Assembly: GCA_944386135.1 (NCBI GenBank)
Contig: CALWZW010000001.1
Location: forward strand, 150,811-189,425
DNA: 38,615 nucleotides
Direction: 5' to 3'
Source: an uncultured Clostridia bacterium
Lineage (GTDB): Bacteria > Bacillota > Clostridia > TANB77 > CAG-508
A program made the translations under genes and the position numbers. Below the pieces are notes generated by a model. It did no database searches. It had not been told where the DNA came from and saw only the letters and a list, made by a program, of their open reading frames with translations. Positions 1 through 9,055 of the stretch are shown piece after piece (within the stretch, counting starts at the first letter, position 1; every line of letters begins with the position of its first letter).

Positions 1-1403
1 ACAAAGAAATGGATATGACATAAAAGTATTAAATTTAGTAAGACCACAAAATAGTGATGGGTATAATCCACTTATGCATATATCCTCAGAATTAGACGTA
101 GACGTTATTGCAAATACAATAGTAAAAGGACAAAAAACTGAAGGAAGTAATGCAGACCCATATTGGGACGATATGGCAGAAATGTTATTAAAAGCATTAA
201 TATATTATTTAATAGCAACAAGACCAGAAGAAGAACAAAACTTAGCAAGCTGTGCGGAACTTGTTAGAGCAGCAAATACAAGTGGTGGAAGTAACTTACT
301 TTCAGAACTCATAAATCAATTACCCTACGACCATCCAGCAAGGATGTACTATAAGTCAATTGAAATAGCACCAGAGAAAACTTATGGGTCAATACTAAGC
401 TCATTACAATCAAAACTTGGTAAATTCGACTCAAAAGAAATCGCAGAACTAACATCAACAGATACAATAGACTTTGAAGAAATAGGAAAGAAAAAAACAG
501 CAGTATATGTTATATCTTCAGATACACATACAGCTTATGACTTCTTATTAACAATATTTTTTGCACAGATGATACAACAGCTATATGATTTTGCAGACTT
601 AAATGGAGGACAACTTCCAATGCCTACATATTTTATACTAGACGAGTTTGCAAATATAGGAAAAGTACCAGACTTTGATAAGAAAATATCTACAAGTAGA
701 AGTAGAAAAATACAATTTAGTGTAATTTTACAGAACTTAGACCAGCTAGAAGCGGTATATGAAAAATCATATGAAACAATAATAGGTAACTGTGATACAC
801 ATGTATTCTTAGGAAGTAACTCGCAAAAGACAGTAGAATATTTTTCAAAAGCATTAGGAGAAAAAACAGTTTCAAGAGACAGTATATCTGTAAATAAAGA
901 TAGACAAAACTGGATGCAAGGAAAGAGTGTATCAGACCAAATAAATGCAAGAGCACTTTTAACACCAGATGAACTTAGAAGATTTGACAATGACTATTGT
1001 ATAATATTCGAAAAAGGTGTAAGACCAATAAAAGCAAAGAAATATTATTATTTCTTAAAGCCAGAAGCAAAAAGACTTGCTGAATTCACATTAAACCATA
1101 ATGATGCAAGAGATATAGAAAGAGGAAACTGGAGAAAATATAACCCATATAATCCTTATACTACAGAAAATGAAAAACAACAGACTCAAAATCTAAAAGT
1201 AGAAAGCTTAGATGACTTATTTGAAGACGAGCCTCAAGAAAAGAAAACAAATAAAAGAGAAGAGGCACCAGTATTACCACAAGAGGAAATACTAGAAGAA
1301 GCAAAGCCTAAACAAGAAGAGCCAAAGAAGCGGAGAGATAGATTTACAAAAAGAGCTAGAAGCAAAATTTGATGAGCTCTTTGGACCAATAAACGAAAAC
1401 TAA
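1..1403 (+). CDS. VirD4/TraG-type type IV secretion coupling protein, 3' part, with a +1 shift at CGG
   Basis: The gene is cut by the left window edge: codons run in frame from base 2 with no start, and about 466 residues are visible. The family is an inner-membrane ATPase that feeds DNA or protein substrates to a conjugative type IV secretion channel. Visible marks are the SDGYNPL segment before base 80, the Walker B-like ILDEFANIG (about 630-660), and the following segment with SRSRKIQFSVILQNLDQL. The Walker A region lies outside the window. Read conventionally the frame ends at 1372. Skipping C1331 (AAG AAG CGG AGA) gives KKGEIDLQKELEAKFDELFG and a stop at 1401-1403, just before a terminator, which is the more family-like tail. 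It suggests an integrated conjugative element to the left. The family call is firm; the exact role is unknown. Confidence 0.85.
1331..1334 (+). other. CGGA +1 shift site in the coupling-protein gene
   Basis: In-frame CGG after AAG. Skipping the C gives GGA (Gly) and adds 23 residues, including AKFDELFG, to a TAA placed directly before a strong hairpin terminator. Without the skip the protein ends in a basic tail at 1372. Confidence 0.75.
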
Positions 1404-1440
1404 AAAATATCACCAAAGTTTATCTTTGGTGATATTTTTT
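1403..1440 (+). terminator. intrinsic terminator after the coupling-protein gene
   Basis: The stem CACCAAAG (1411-1418) pairs with CTTTGGTG (1424-1431), is extended by an AT-rich stem, and ends in a T run. It overlaps the TAA reached only after the +1 shift at 1331. Confidence 0.85.
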
Positions 1441-1572
1441 AGTATAAAATTAAAAGAAAATTTGTTTTGTTCGCTTGTATTTTTTCTTAATATATTATAT
1501 AGTAATGGTTATAGGAAAAGAGAACAAGCAACACAAAATAAGAAAAAGTCAAACAAAGATAAGGAGAAAAAT

Positions 1573-2656
1573 ATGAAATTTATACATATAGCAGATGTGC
1601 ATTTTGATATGCCATTTACAACACTTGAAGGAAGAAAACTTTCAGAAAATAGAAGACTAGAACAAAGAAATGCGTTCAAAAAAGTAATAGAATATATAAA
1701 AGAAAATGATATACCGTATTTATTTATATGTGGTGATTTATATGAACACGAATATGTAAAAAAATCAACAATAGAATACATAAATAAATTATTTGAAACT
1801 ATTCCAAACACAAAAATATATATCGTTCCAGGAAACCATGACCCATATATAAAAAACTCATACTATGCAAGGTTTAATTGGGCAAGCAATGTAAAAATAT
1901 TTAAAGAAGAAGTAGAAAAAATAGAAAACGATAATATTTGTATATATGGATATGGATTTGAAGACTTTTACATGAAAAAATCAGAAGAAAAACAAATACA
2001 AATAGAAGATAAAAATAAAATAAATATATTACTAACACATGGAACATTAGATGGAGATAAAAGTGGAGAAATACTATATAATCCAATATCAAAATCTGAG
2101 TTAAACAAGCTTGGAGTCAATTATATAGGGCTTGGACATATTCATAAAATATCATATAAAGATGAACCAAACCAGAATATAGTATATCCGGGTTCACTTA
2201 TATCACTTGGATTTGATGAACTTGGAAGTCATCGGAATGATTTATGGAGAAATAGATGAAAATACAAAAAAATTAAAATTAGAATTTATTCCAGTAGATG
2301 ACAAAGAATTTGCAGAGAAAGAAATAAACATAAGCGAGATTTCATCAATAGAAGAACTATTAGAAAAAATAAATAATGAAGAATATGATGAAAATAAATA
2401 TTTTAAAATAATATTAGTTGGCAACAAAAAAATAGAAATAAATATAAATGAAATTTTAAAAAATATATTGCAAAAAAACATTATAAAAATAAAAGATAAA
2501 ACAAAATTAGAAGTAGATTTAGAGAATATATCAAAACAACAAAATCTTAAAGGATTTTTTGTTAGAAATTTATTAGAAAAAATTGAAGAAGAACCAGAAA
2601 ATAAAGAAAAAATTTATAAAGCGATTGAGATTGGGCTTATGGCTTTTGAGAAATAA
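1573..2656 (+). CDS. YhaO/SbcD-like metallophosphoesterase (DNA exonuclease subunit), with a +1 shift at CGG
   Basis: Calcineurin-like phosphoesterase, probably the nuclease partner of the ATPase gene that follows, as in the SbcCD/Mre11-Rad50 and YhaO-YhaN pairs. Metal-binding motifs appear in order: ADVHFD at the N-terminus, GDLYE, GNHDP, LLTHG and GHIHK. The start is the ATG after AAGGAG (1561-1566). An upstream in-frame ATG at 1426 lies in the terminator and was rejected. At codon 221 the frame meets CGG (C2233). Skipping the C converts HRNDLWRNR-stop into HGMIYGEIDENT and continues to 2656, for about 360 aa. The C-terminal part is Lys/Glu/Ile-rich and less conserved. The call is solid; the identity of the natural partner is inferred from context. 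Confidence 0.85.
2233..2236 (+). other. CGGA +1 shift site in the yhaO-like gene
   Basis: AGT CAT CGG AAT. Skipping the C gives S-H-G-M-I-Y-G-E, the expected end of the phosphoesterase domain. The unshifted frame stops at 2259 and loses about 140 residues. Confidence 0.85.
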
Positions 2657-2658
2657 AA

Positions 2659-2693
2659 GGTTGAAAAATAATTCTAACAATTCTTTTCCAATC
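2659..2693 (+). repeat. collapsed inverted-repeat element (GGTTGAAAAATAATT family)
   Basis: GGTTGAAAAATAATT is followed after five bases by AATTCTTTTCCAATC, so only the two ends of the element seen at 5824-5995 remain and they form a hairpin. It begins three bases after the yhaO-like stop codon and may act as a processing or termination hairpin. Confidence 0.6.
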
Positions 2694-2728
2694 AGATTGA
2701 TAGCTTAAGGAAGGGATGATATTTAATT

Positions 2729-4594
2729 ATGCTAATAGAAAACTTACAAATAAATAATTTCGGAAAATTAAAAAATAAAAATATAGAATTAAACAATGGC
2801 ATAAATGTTATATATGGAGAAAATGAAAGTGGAAAAACAACACTTCTTAAATTTATAACAAGTATGTTTTATGGAGTAAATAAAAATAAAAATGGTAAAA
2901 GAATATCAGATTTTGAAAAATATACACCATGGGAAGAAGGAGAATTCTCAGGAAAAATAAAATATAAACTAGACAATGAAGAAGAGTATGAAGTATATAG
3001 AAATTTTGCAAAAAAGAACCCACAAGTTTTAGACAAGTTAGGAAATGATGTAAGTAAAAACTATACAATAGACAAAACTTATGGAAATAAATTCTTCTTT
3101 GAACAAACAAAAGTAGACGAAGAATTATTCAATATGGCAATGGTAATAATGCAGCAAGAAGTAAAATTAGATGAGAAAAAACAAAATATATTAATTCAAA
3201 AGGCATCAAACATAATGCTAACAGGAGAAGATGATGTTTCATATAAGAAAATAATATCAAAACTAAACAAAAAACAAACAGAAGAAATAGGAACAGAAAA
3301 GAGCCCTACCAAACCTTTATATTTAACTAGACAGAGAATAGAAGAACTAGGCAGAAAAAAAGCAGAACTAGAAAATATTTTACCACTTCAATATGAAATA
3401 GAAGATAAAAAAATAGATATAGAAAAAGATGTAAAACATGGAGAAAAAGAATTAGAACTATTACAAAGTATTCAAAAAATGCAAAATGAAGCAAAAATAG
3501 AAGAAGAAAAAATAGATATAAATATAAAATCAAAAAAAGAAACAGAAAACAAAAAACAAGAAGAGGAAGACAGATTAAATAATATAAAATCAAAAAAAAT
3601 AGAGAAAAAATCACTAAAAATGCTATACATAATACCGATATTGTTAACTATTTTTAGTATAATATTATTTTTAATAAATCAAAAAATAATTTCATATATA
3701 GGAATAGCACTAGATATAATAAGCATTATAGTAATTTCATTAATTCAAATAAAAGAAAATAAAAAATATAAAAAAATAAAAGATGAAGAAAGACAAGAAA
3801 AAAATAATATAAAAAATAAAATAGAAGTACTAGAAAATGAAATAAAAGAAAAAGAAAAAATAATAAACGAAAAGCAAAATGAACTAAATATAAAAATAAA
3901 TCTAAATAAACAAGAACTAAAAAATAAATTTCAAGAAATAAATAATATTGAAAATTTTTTTGAGAATGAAATAGATAGCGAGAATATTTTAAATGAACAA
4001 AAATATATAAATGACTTAAAATTAGAACTTACGAGATTAGAAATGCAAAGAAAAGAAATTTTAGAAAAACTAGAAAATAAATCACAAATAGAAGAAGAAT
4101 TAGAAAATCTAAGAGAAAACTTAGAAGGATTAATAGAATATAATGAAACAATAAATATCGCAAAAGAAGGTATAGAAAAAGCATATCTCAAAATGAAGGA
4201 AGACATAACACCAAAATTTTCTATAAACTTGTCAAATGCTATACAAAATATATCAAGTGGAAAATATAAAACTGTAAAAGTAAATGAAGAAGATGGGCTA
4301 ATCGTAGAAACAGAAAATGGAAACTATGTATCAGCAGATGTTTTAAGCATAGGAACAATAGACCAATTGTATCTATCTTTAAGAATATCTAGTATAAATG
4401 AACTTACAAAAGAAAATATGCCAATAATATTAGATGAAACTTTTGCATACTTCGATAATGAAAGATTAGGAAAAGTACTAGAATTTTTAAACAAAGAATA
4501 TAAAGATAGGCAAATACTAATATTAACTTGTACAAACAGAGAAAATGAAATTTTAAATAAAATGAACATAGAATACAACAAAATAGAGCTATAG
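2729..4594 (+). CDS. YhaN/SbcC-like AAA ATPase with coiled coils
   Basis: P-loop ATPase of the SMC/Rad50-like group, 621 aa. The N-terminus LQINNFGKLKN leads to Walker A GENESGKTT (about residues 33-41). Long Lys/Glu-rich coiled-coil arms follow. Two hydrophobic segments lie in the middle (about residues 296-340, MLYIIPILLTIFSIILF and a second), as in YhaN-type proteins, so it may sit at the membrane. The C-terminal lobe has LSIGTIDQLYLSLR (signature) and PIILDETFAYFD (Walker B/D-loop). It lies 72 bases after the nuclease gene and is probably in the same operon. AAGGGATGAT precedes the ATG. It contains no in-frame CGG. The role in DNA end processing is inferred from the family. Confidence 0.85.
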   Translation: MLIENLQINNFGKLKNKNIELNNGINVIYGENESGKTTLLKFITSMFYGVNKNKNGKRISDFEKYTPWEEGEFSGKIKYKLDNEEEYEVYRNFAKKNPQVLDKLGNDVSKNYTIDKTYGNKFFFEQTKVDEELFNMAMVIMQQEVKLDEKKQNILIQKASNIMLTGEDDVSYKKIISKLNKKQTEEIGTEKSPTKPLYLTRQRIEELGRKKAELENILPLQYEIEDKKIDIEKDVKHGEKELELLQSIQKMQNEAKIEEEKIDINIKSKKETENKKQEEEDRLNNIKSKKIEKKSLKMLYIIPILLTIFSIILFLINQKIISYIGIALDIISIIVISLIQIKENKKYKKIKDEERQEKNNIKNKIEVLENEIKEKEKIINEKQNELNIKINLNKQELKNKFQEINNIENFFENEIDSENILNEQKYINDLKLELTRLEMQRKEILEKLENKSQIEEELENLRENLEGLIEYNETINIAKEGIEKAYLKMKEDITPKFSINLSNAIQNISSGKYKTVKVNEEDGLIVETENGNYVSADVLSIGTIDQLYLSLRISSINELTKENMPIILDETFAYFDNERLGKVLEFLNKEYKDRQILILTCTNRENEILNKMNIEYNKIEL

Positions 4595-4630
4595 TTTGAC
4601 TTTTCGCATAAAATACGGTATAATAAACAA

Positions 4631-4740
4631 AGTTCGGTCGTTGGGGACGCATCTAAAACGACCGGATTTTGATTAGTAAGTTAAGTTTAAATCTAATTGA
4701 AAGAATCTGGTCGTTTAGAACCGTCCCCAACGACCGAACT
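4631..4740 (+). repeat. nested palindromic intergenic repeat, two-arm copy
   Basis: The left arm starts CGGTCGTTGGGGACGCATCT and ends ACGACCGG. The right arm reads GGTCGTTTAGAACCGTCCCC and ends AACGACCG. Each arm is a hairpin (CGGTCGT/ACGACCG) enclosing the conserved GGGACG core, and the two arms are inverted around an AT spacer. It sits between the yhaN-like gene and prfA. Confidence 0.8.
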
Positions 4741-4767
4741 TAATATCGAAAGGAAAGAAAAAATTAT

Positions 4768-5829
4768 ATGTTTCAAAGATTAGAAGACGTAGAAAAAAGA
4801 TATGATGAATTAACAACAAAAATAAGTGACCCAGAAGAAATTGCAAAAACATCTTCATGGCAAAAACTTATGAAGGAACATGCAGAACTTACACCAATAG
4901 TAGAAAAATATAGAGAATATAAAAAAGCTAAGAAAACTATAGAAGAAAATGAAGAACTGCTTAAAGATCCAGAACTTAAAGAACTAGCAGAAATGGAAAT
5001 AGAAGAAGCAAAAGAAAAATTACCTAAAATAGAGGAAGAATTAAAAATACTTTTAATTCCAAAAGATCCAGATGACGACAAAAACATAATATGCGAGATA
5101 AGAGCAGGAGCTGGAGGAGAAGAAGCAGCACTATTTGCTGGAACATTATTCAGAATGTATTCAATGTATGCAGAAAAGAAACATTGGAAAATAGATATAT
5201 TAAATGAAAACGAAACAGAACTTGGTGGATACAAAGAAATAACTTTCATGATAACAGGAAAAGGAGTATATAGCAGATTAAAATTCGAAAGCGGGGCACA
5301 TAGAGTTCAAAGAGTTCCAGACACTGAAAGTAGTGGAAGAATACACACATCAGCTGCAACAGTTGCAATACTTCCAGTAGTAGAAGATGTAGAAATAGAA
5401 ATAAACCCAGCAGATATAAAAATGGAAGTTTATAGAGCATCAGGAGCTGGAGGGCAACACGTAAACAAAACATCATCAGCAGTTAGATTAATACATGAAC
5501 CAACAGGAATAGTTGCAGAATGTCAAACAGAAAGATCTCAAGTACAAAACAGAGAATATGCAATGAGACTATTAAAATCTAGACTATATGAAATAGAAAA
5601 ACAAAAAAGAGATGAAAAACTTGCAAATGAAAGAAAAAGCCAAGTGGGAACTGGGGATAGAAGTGAAAAAATAAGAACATACAACTATCCACAAGGAAGA
5701 ATAACAGATCACAGAATAGGACTAAGTATATATCAAATGGAAAACTTTCTAAATGGAGACTTAGACGAAATGATAGATGCACTTATTACGGCGGATAGGA
5801 CGGAGAAACTAAAAGGTGACGAAGGTTGA
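4768..5829 (+). CDS. prfA: peptide chain release factor 1
   Basis: RF1 reads UAA and UAG stop codons and triggers peptide release. The length of 353 aa is normal. The GGQ catalytic motif is at residues 228-230 ([16 protein letters not shown]), which is normally methylated. The anticodon-like tripeptide is PDT in [19 protein letters not shown], where PxT marks RF1 rather than RF2. The start ATG follows GAAAGGAAAG. The last codons GGT TGA overlap the first bases of a MITE-like repeat, so the repeat supplies the stop. The CGG triplets in the gene are all out of frame. In an organism that may decode CGG unusually this is a translation factor of interest, but nothing in it looks abnormal. Confidence 0.97.
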   Translation: MFQRLEDVEKRYDELTTKISDPEEIAKTSSWQKLMKEHAELTPIVEKYREYKKAKKTIEENEELLKDPELKELAEMEIEEAKEKLPKIEEELKILLIPKDPDDDKNIICEIRAGAGGEEAALFAGTLFRMYSMYAEKKHWKIDILNENETELGGYKEITFMITGKGVYSRLKFESGAHRVQRVPDTESSGRIHTSAATVAILPVVEDVEIEINPADIKMEVYRASGAGGQHVNKTSSAVRLIHEPTGIVAECQTERSQVQNREYAMRLLKSRLYEIEKQKRDEKLANERKSQVGTGDRSEKIRTYNYPQGRITDHRIGLSIYQMENFLNGDLDEMIDALITADRTEKLKGDEG

Positions 5830-5995
5830 AAAATAATTGCGTTTTGGCGTTGTTAAACTGCGCTACGAAAATCCGGCTTTGCGTACTGAGGCTGTAACAG
5901 GCAAAGCCTTAACAGCCTCAGCATCAACGTGCAGAAAGCACGCCTCCGGTTTTCTTGCTTGTTTGCCTAGCCAAAAGTACAATTCTTTTCCAACC
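5824..5995 (+). mobile_element. MITE-like element, full copy
   Basis: About 172 bp with imperfect terminal inverted repeats of about 25 bp: GGTTGAAAAATAATTGCG at the left, and at the right GCCAAAAGTACAATTC followed by TTTTCCAACC. The inside has further small palindromes (GAGGCTGT/ACAGCCTC, CGTGC..GCACG) and no coding sequence. Related pieces are at 2659, 11780 and 15583. It overlaps the prfA stop codon. It fills most of the prfA-DUF2207 gap. Confidence 0.7.
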
Positions 5996-6001
5996 AGACT
6001 T

Positions 6002-6030
6002 TTGACTTGAGAAAATAGTTATACTATAAA
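6002..6030 (+). promoter_or_regulatory. sigma-A type promoter
   Basis: TTGACT (6002-6007), 17-base spacer, TATAAA (6025-6030). It lies between the MITE and the DUF2207 gene, but a terminator-like hairpin follows at 6046-6079, so it may be attenuated or drive only a short RNA. Confidence 0.5.
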
Positions 6031-6045
6031 AAGTAATAGAAAAAA

Positions 6046-6079
6046 ATAGATATTGTCTTGCACAATATCTATTTTTATA
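6046..6079 (+). terminator. hairpin with T-rich tail upstream of the DUF2207 gene
   Basis: ATAGATATTGT pairs with ACAATATCTAT around a CTTG loop and is followed by TTTTTAT. It could end prfA transcription or attenuate the promoter at 6002. Confidence 0.6.
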
Positions 6080-6131
6080 TTGCTTTATTATAAAAAATGA
6101 AATAAAATATATGTTGTAAAGGGGGTAAACA

Positions 6132-8099
6132 ATGAAAAATAAATTAATATGCTTATTAATACTTATAATCTCGGCTATAGCTTGCCTATTTTTATTTAAC
6201 ACAACATCTTATGCAGGATATCAAGAACTTGATAACTTAACATATAATGTACAGTTAAATGAAGATGGAAGTGCAGACATAACTGAAAAATGGGAAGTAT
6301 ACATATATGACACAAACACAATGTTTAAAACATTTGACTTAGACAGTAGTAAATTCGGAGAAATTACAAATGTAAAAGTAAAAGAAATATCAAAATCAGG
6401 AAAGGTCTCAGAATTTATACAAACAGATACCTATGCCTATCACGTAGAAAAAGGCTATTACTATGGACTTCAGACAGAAGATGATGTATTTGAAATTGCC
6501 TGGGGAGTATCAGTAGAAAGCTCAGCAGATAGAATATATGAAATAAGTTATACAGTAAAAGATGCAGTTAAGACATATAATGACTGTTCAGAGTTCTATT
6601 GGCAATTTATAGGAGAAACAAATGGAATACCTGCAGATAAAGTTCAAGGAACAATAAAATTGCCAAAAGCAGTAGAAAATAAAGAAAATATAAAAGTTTG
6701 GGCACATGGACCACTTAACGGAGAAATACAAATAGTTGATAATGAAACAGTCTCATTTGAAGTAAATTATTTAAGTGAAGAAACAATGGTAGAAACAAGA
6801 ATTGCAGTAACTGAAAATATATTTACAACAAATGAAAATGTACTAGAAAGATACGAATTAGAAAACATTATTGAAGAAGAAACAGCATGGGCAGATGAAG
6901 CAAATAGAGAAAGAGATAGACTAAGACGAGAACAAGAAATAGAAGAAAAGCTTGTTAAGATAACTATCATTGCTTTAATTGCAGTTGGTATTGGAATATT
7001 AATATTTTTCATAATAAAAATAATTAAATATATAAAAATATTATCAAAAACAGAAAAATTAAAGCCAGAACAAAAATTAGAATATTTTAGAGACATTCCA
7101 GATGAAAACTCAACTCCAGCAGAAGCAGCATATCTATATTATTTTGATAAAGAAAAAGACTTCAAAAACAATTTATCAAAAATAATATCAGCAACAATGT
7201 TAAATTTAGCACTAAAAAAAGCTATAACCATTGATAAAGATGAAAAAAATGAAATGAAAATAACAATAAATAGAGATATAGAAAAAGAAAAATTAAAAGA
7301 AGACGAAACCTCAATACATAATTTACTTATAAAAGTAAGAAGTTATACAAATGAAAAAGACAAAGATAGAAAAAATAGAGAAAGCATATCAATGAAAGAT
7401 ATAGAAAATTATGCAAAAAAATATGACACAACATTTCTAAAAATTGTAGAAGGAATAGAAAAAACAGCAAAAAACAGCCAAAAAAAGAAACAAAATTATG
7501 ATGATAATTTAATAAAAGAATCAGAAAAATGGAGAAAAAAGAAAAGTGCATATTATATCTCAGCAGCTTTCTGTGCATGCTTTGGAGGAATGATTATACC
7601 ATTAATTGAAGTAATACCATTATTAATTTGTGGAATCTTATGTAGTAGACTACAAAAGAAGACAAGAAATCTTACACAAAAAGGTACAAATGAACAAGAA
7701 CAGTGGAAAGCACTAGAAAGATTTATGGAAAACTTTTCACTTTTAGACGAAAGAGAAGTGCCAGAACTTGTATTATGGGATAAATATTTAGTATATGCAA
7801 CAGCATTTGGAATAGCAGACAAAGTATTGAAACAATTAAAAATTAAATACCCAGAATTAGTAGATGATAACTATATGATTAGCAATAACTATATGTTAGT
7901 ATATATGATGAGTAGATACAATTTTGACAGAATGCTAACATCAAGTATGCAAAAAGCCTATAACGCTGGAGTAAGAGAAAGAGCAGCAAGGCAAGCAGCA
8001 GCATCTAGCAGTTACTCAAGCGGCGGAGGAGGCGGCGGAGGCTTCTCTGGCGGAGGCGGACGGCGGAGGTGGCCGGAGGCCGGAATGGGCGGAAGATAA
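6132..8099 (+). CDS. DUF2207 (YciQ-like) membrane protein with a poly-Gly tail; three +1 shifts at CGG
   Basis: Starts after AAGGGGGTAAACA with a signal peptide ending TTSYAGYQ. An extracytoplasmic DUF2207 domain follows (YNVQLNEDGSADITEKWEV), then a membrane segment (about residues 276-298), a cytoplasmic region, another hydrophobic pair (about 475-510) and a Gly-rich tail. Read straight, the tail is interrupted by R-R-R-W-P-E-A, odd for this family, whose tails are almost pure glycine. Skipping C at 8061, 8074 and 8081 gives eleven glycines in a row and then M-G-G-R. The three shifts cancel, so the same TAA is used (654 instead of 655 aa). The function of the family is unknown. Confidence 0.85.
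   Translation: MKNKLICLLILIISAIACLFLFNTTSYAGYQELDNLTYNVQLNEDGSADITEKWEVYIYDTNTMFKTFDLDSSKFGEITNVKVKEISKSGKVSEFIQTDTYAYHVEKGYYYGLQTEDDVFEIAWGVSVESSADRIYEISYTVKDAVKTYNDCSEFYWQFIGETNGIPADKVQGTIKLPKAVENKENIKVWAHGPLNGEIQIVDNETVSFEVNYLSEETMVETRIAVTENIFTTNENVLERYELENIIEEETAWADEANRERDRLRREQEIEEKLVKITIIALIAVGIGILIFFIIKIIKYIKILSKTEKLKPEQKLEYFRDIPDENSTPAEAAYLYYFDKEKDFKNNLSKIISATMLNLALKKAITIDKDEKNEMKITINRDIEKEKLKEDETSIHNLLIKVRSYTNEKDKDRKNRESISMKDIENYAKKYDTTFLKIVEGIEKTAKNSQKKKQNYDDNLIKESEKWRKKKSAYYISAAFCACFGGMIIPLIEVIPLLICGILCSRLQKKTRNLTQKGTNEQEQWKALERFMENFSLLDEREVPELVLWDKYLVYATAFGIADKVLKQLKIKYPELVDDNYMISNNYMLVYMMSRYNFDRMLTSSMQKAYNAGVRERAARQAAASSSYSSGGGGGGGFSGGGGRRRWPEAGMGGR
8061..8084 (+). other. three consecutive CGG shift sites (C8061, C8074, C8081)
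   Basis: GGA CGG CGG becomes GGA-GGC-GGA; GGC CGG AGG becomes GGC-GGA-GGC; GGC CGG AAT becomes GGC-GGA-ATG. Each skip converts non-glycine residues into glycine and the third restores the original frame. Conventional gene calling shows no break here, so the event is hidden. Confidence 0.75.
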
Positions 8100-8161
8100 T
8101 TAAGCTATTCTATCATAACAGTCCAAGAGTACTCATATAATTAACAAGAGGTGTAAGCATC

Positions 8162-8901
8162 ATGGATATATTGAAGAGTACATTGCTTGGACTGTTTTTT
8201 GGAACATTTGGAACAACCTTAGGTGGAATAATAGGAGTAAAATTCAAAAGCTCATCAAATAAATTTTTAAGTTTCATATTATCATTTGCGTCAGGACTTA
8301 TGATGTCAATTATTTGTTTCGACTTAATTCCAGAAGCATTAGGAATATCAGAATTTAGCAATGTTATAACAGGAGTAGTACTTGGGATTATGGTAATGAT
8401 AATATGTGACATCATCGTACAAAGTAAATTAAGTCTAAAGAAAAATAAATTTGGAAAAAATAGTTTATTAAAAACAGGAATTGCATGTCGGAATAGGGCT
8501 AGCACTTCATAATCTACCAGAAGGACTTGCGATTGGTTCGGGATTTGAAGCATCACTTAAACTTCGGATATTCTCTAGCAATAACAATTGCGATACATGA
8601 TATACCAGAAGGAATATCTATGGCAGTTCCAATGAAAAATGGAGGAATAAGCTCAGGAAAAGTAGTATTCTATGTTATATTATCAGGAATCACAACAGGA
8701 ATAGGTGCATTTTTCGGGAGCTTAATTGGCTCAATTTCATTAACAATAATATCATTATGTTTATCGTTTGCAGCAGGAGCAATGCTATATATCGTAACAG
8801 GAGAATTAATTCCAGAAGCAAATAGTCTGTATAAAGGAAGAATGTCAGCAATAGGCAATATACTTGGGTTTTTAATAGGGATAATAGCTGTGAGAATATA
8901 A
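8162..8901 (+). CDS. ZIP-family metal transporter (ZupT/GufA-like), with two +1 shifts at CGG
   Basis: Integral membrane divalent-metal transporter, 245 aa after correction, with several hydrophobic helices. Without correction it splits at 8489 and 8565 into pieces of 116 and 124 aa. Skipping C8489 gives ACGIGLALHNLPEGLAIG, the family metal-binding helix. Skipping C8565 gives LKLGYSLAITIAIHDIPEG, the second HxxPEG helix. Both diagnostic helices are therefore restored only when both CGG codons are read as C plus GGA. The ATG follows AAGAGGTG. The likely substrate is zinc or another divalent metal, inferred from the family. Confidence 0.88.
8489..8492 (+). other. CGGA +1 shift site 1 in the ZIP transporter
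   Basis: GCA TGT CGG AAT becomes A-C-G-I-G-L-A-L-H-N. The resulting frame carries HNLPEGLAIG, and the unshifted frame stops at 8512. Confidence 0.9.
8565..8568 (+). other. CGGA +1 shift site 2 in the ZIP transporter
   Basis: AAA CTT CGG ATA becomes K-L-G-Y-S-L-A-I and leads into HDIPEGISMAVPM. It is 25 codons after site 1. Confidence 0.9.
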
Positions 8902-8906
8902 AATTT

Positions 8907-9010
8907 TCTGCCAAAGGGGACGGTTCTAAATGGCAGATTTTACTTCAATGTCAAATTTTCAGTTGAAACTTAATTAAAATCTGCCATTTAGAACCGTCCC
9001 CTTTGGCAGA
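8907..9010 (+). repeat. nested palindromic intergenic repeat, two-arm copy
   Basis: The left arm is TCTGCCAAAGGGGACGGTTC and then TAAATGGCAGA. The right arm is its inverse, with TTTAGAACCGTCCCCTTTGG. It has the same core as the copies at 4631 and 36616 but a different outer stem (TCTGCCA/TGGCAGA). Confidence 0.85.
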
Positions 9011-9017
9011 AAAAAAT

Positions 9018-9050
9018 AAAAAAAGGAACTAGTTAAGTAGTTCCTTTTTA
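9018..9050. terminator. bidirectional terminator between convergent genes
   Basis: AAAAAGGAACT and AGTTCCTTTTT form a stem with A and T runs on both sides. It serves the ZIP gene (+) and the gene ending at 9056 (-). Confidence 0.85.
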
Positions 9051-9055
9051 GTTGT

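Noticed and set aside
1426..1572. Longer start for the yhaO-like gene at 1426
   Set aside because: It begins inside the terminator hairpin; the ATG at 1573 has AAGGAG and the family N-terminus KFIHIADVHFD.
2207..2656. Internal start at 2207 giving a separate 149-aa protein
   Set aside because: No ribosome-binding site before the ATG, and the product continues the phosphoesterase domain exactly at the CGG.
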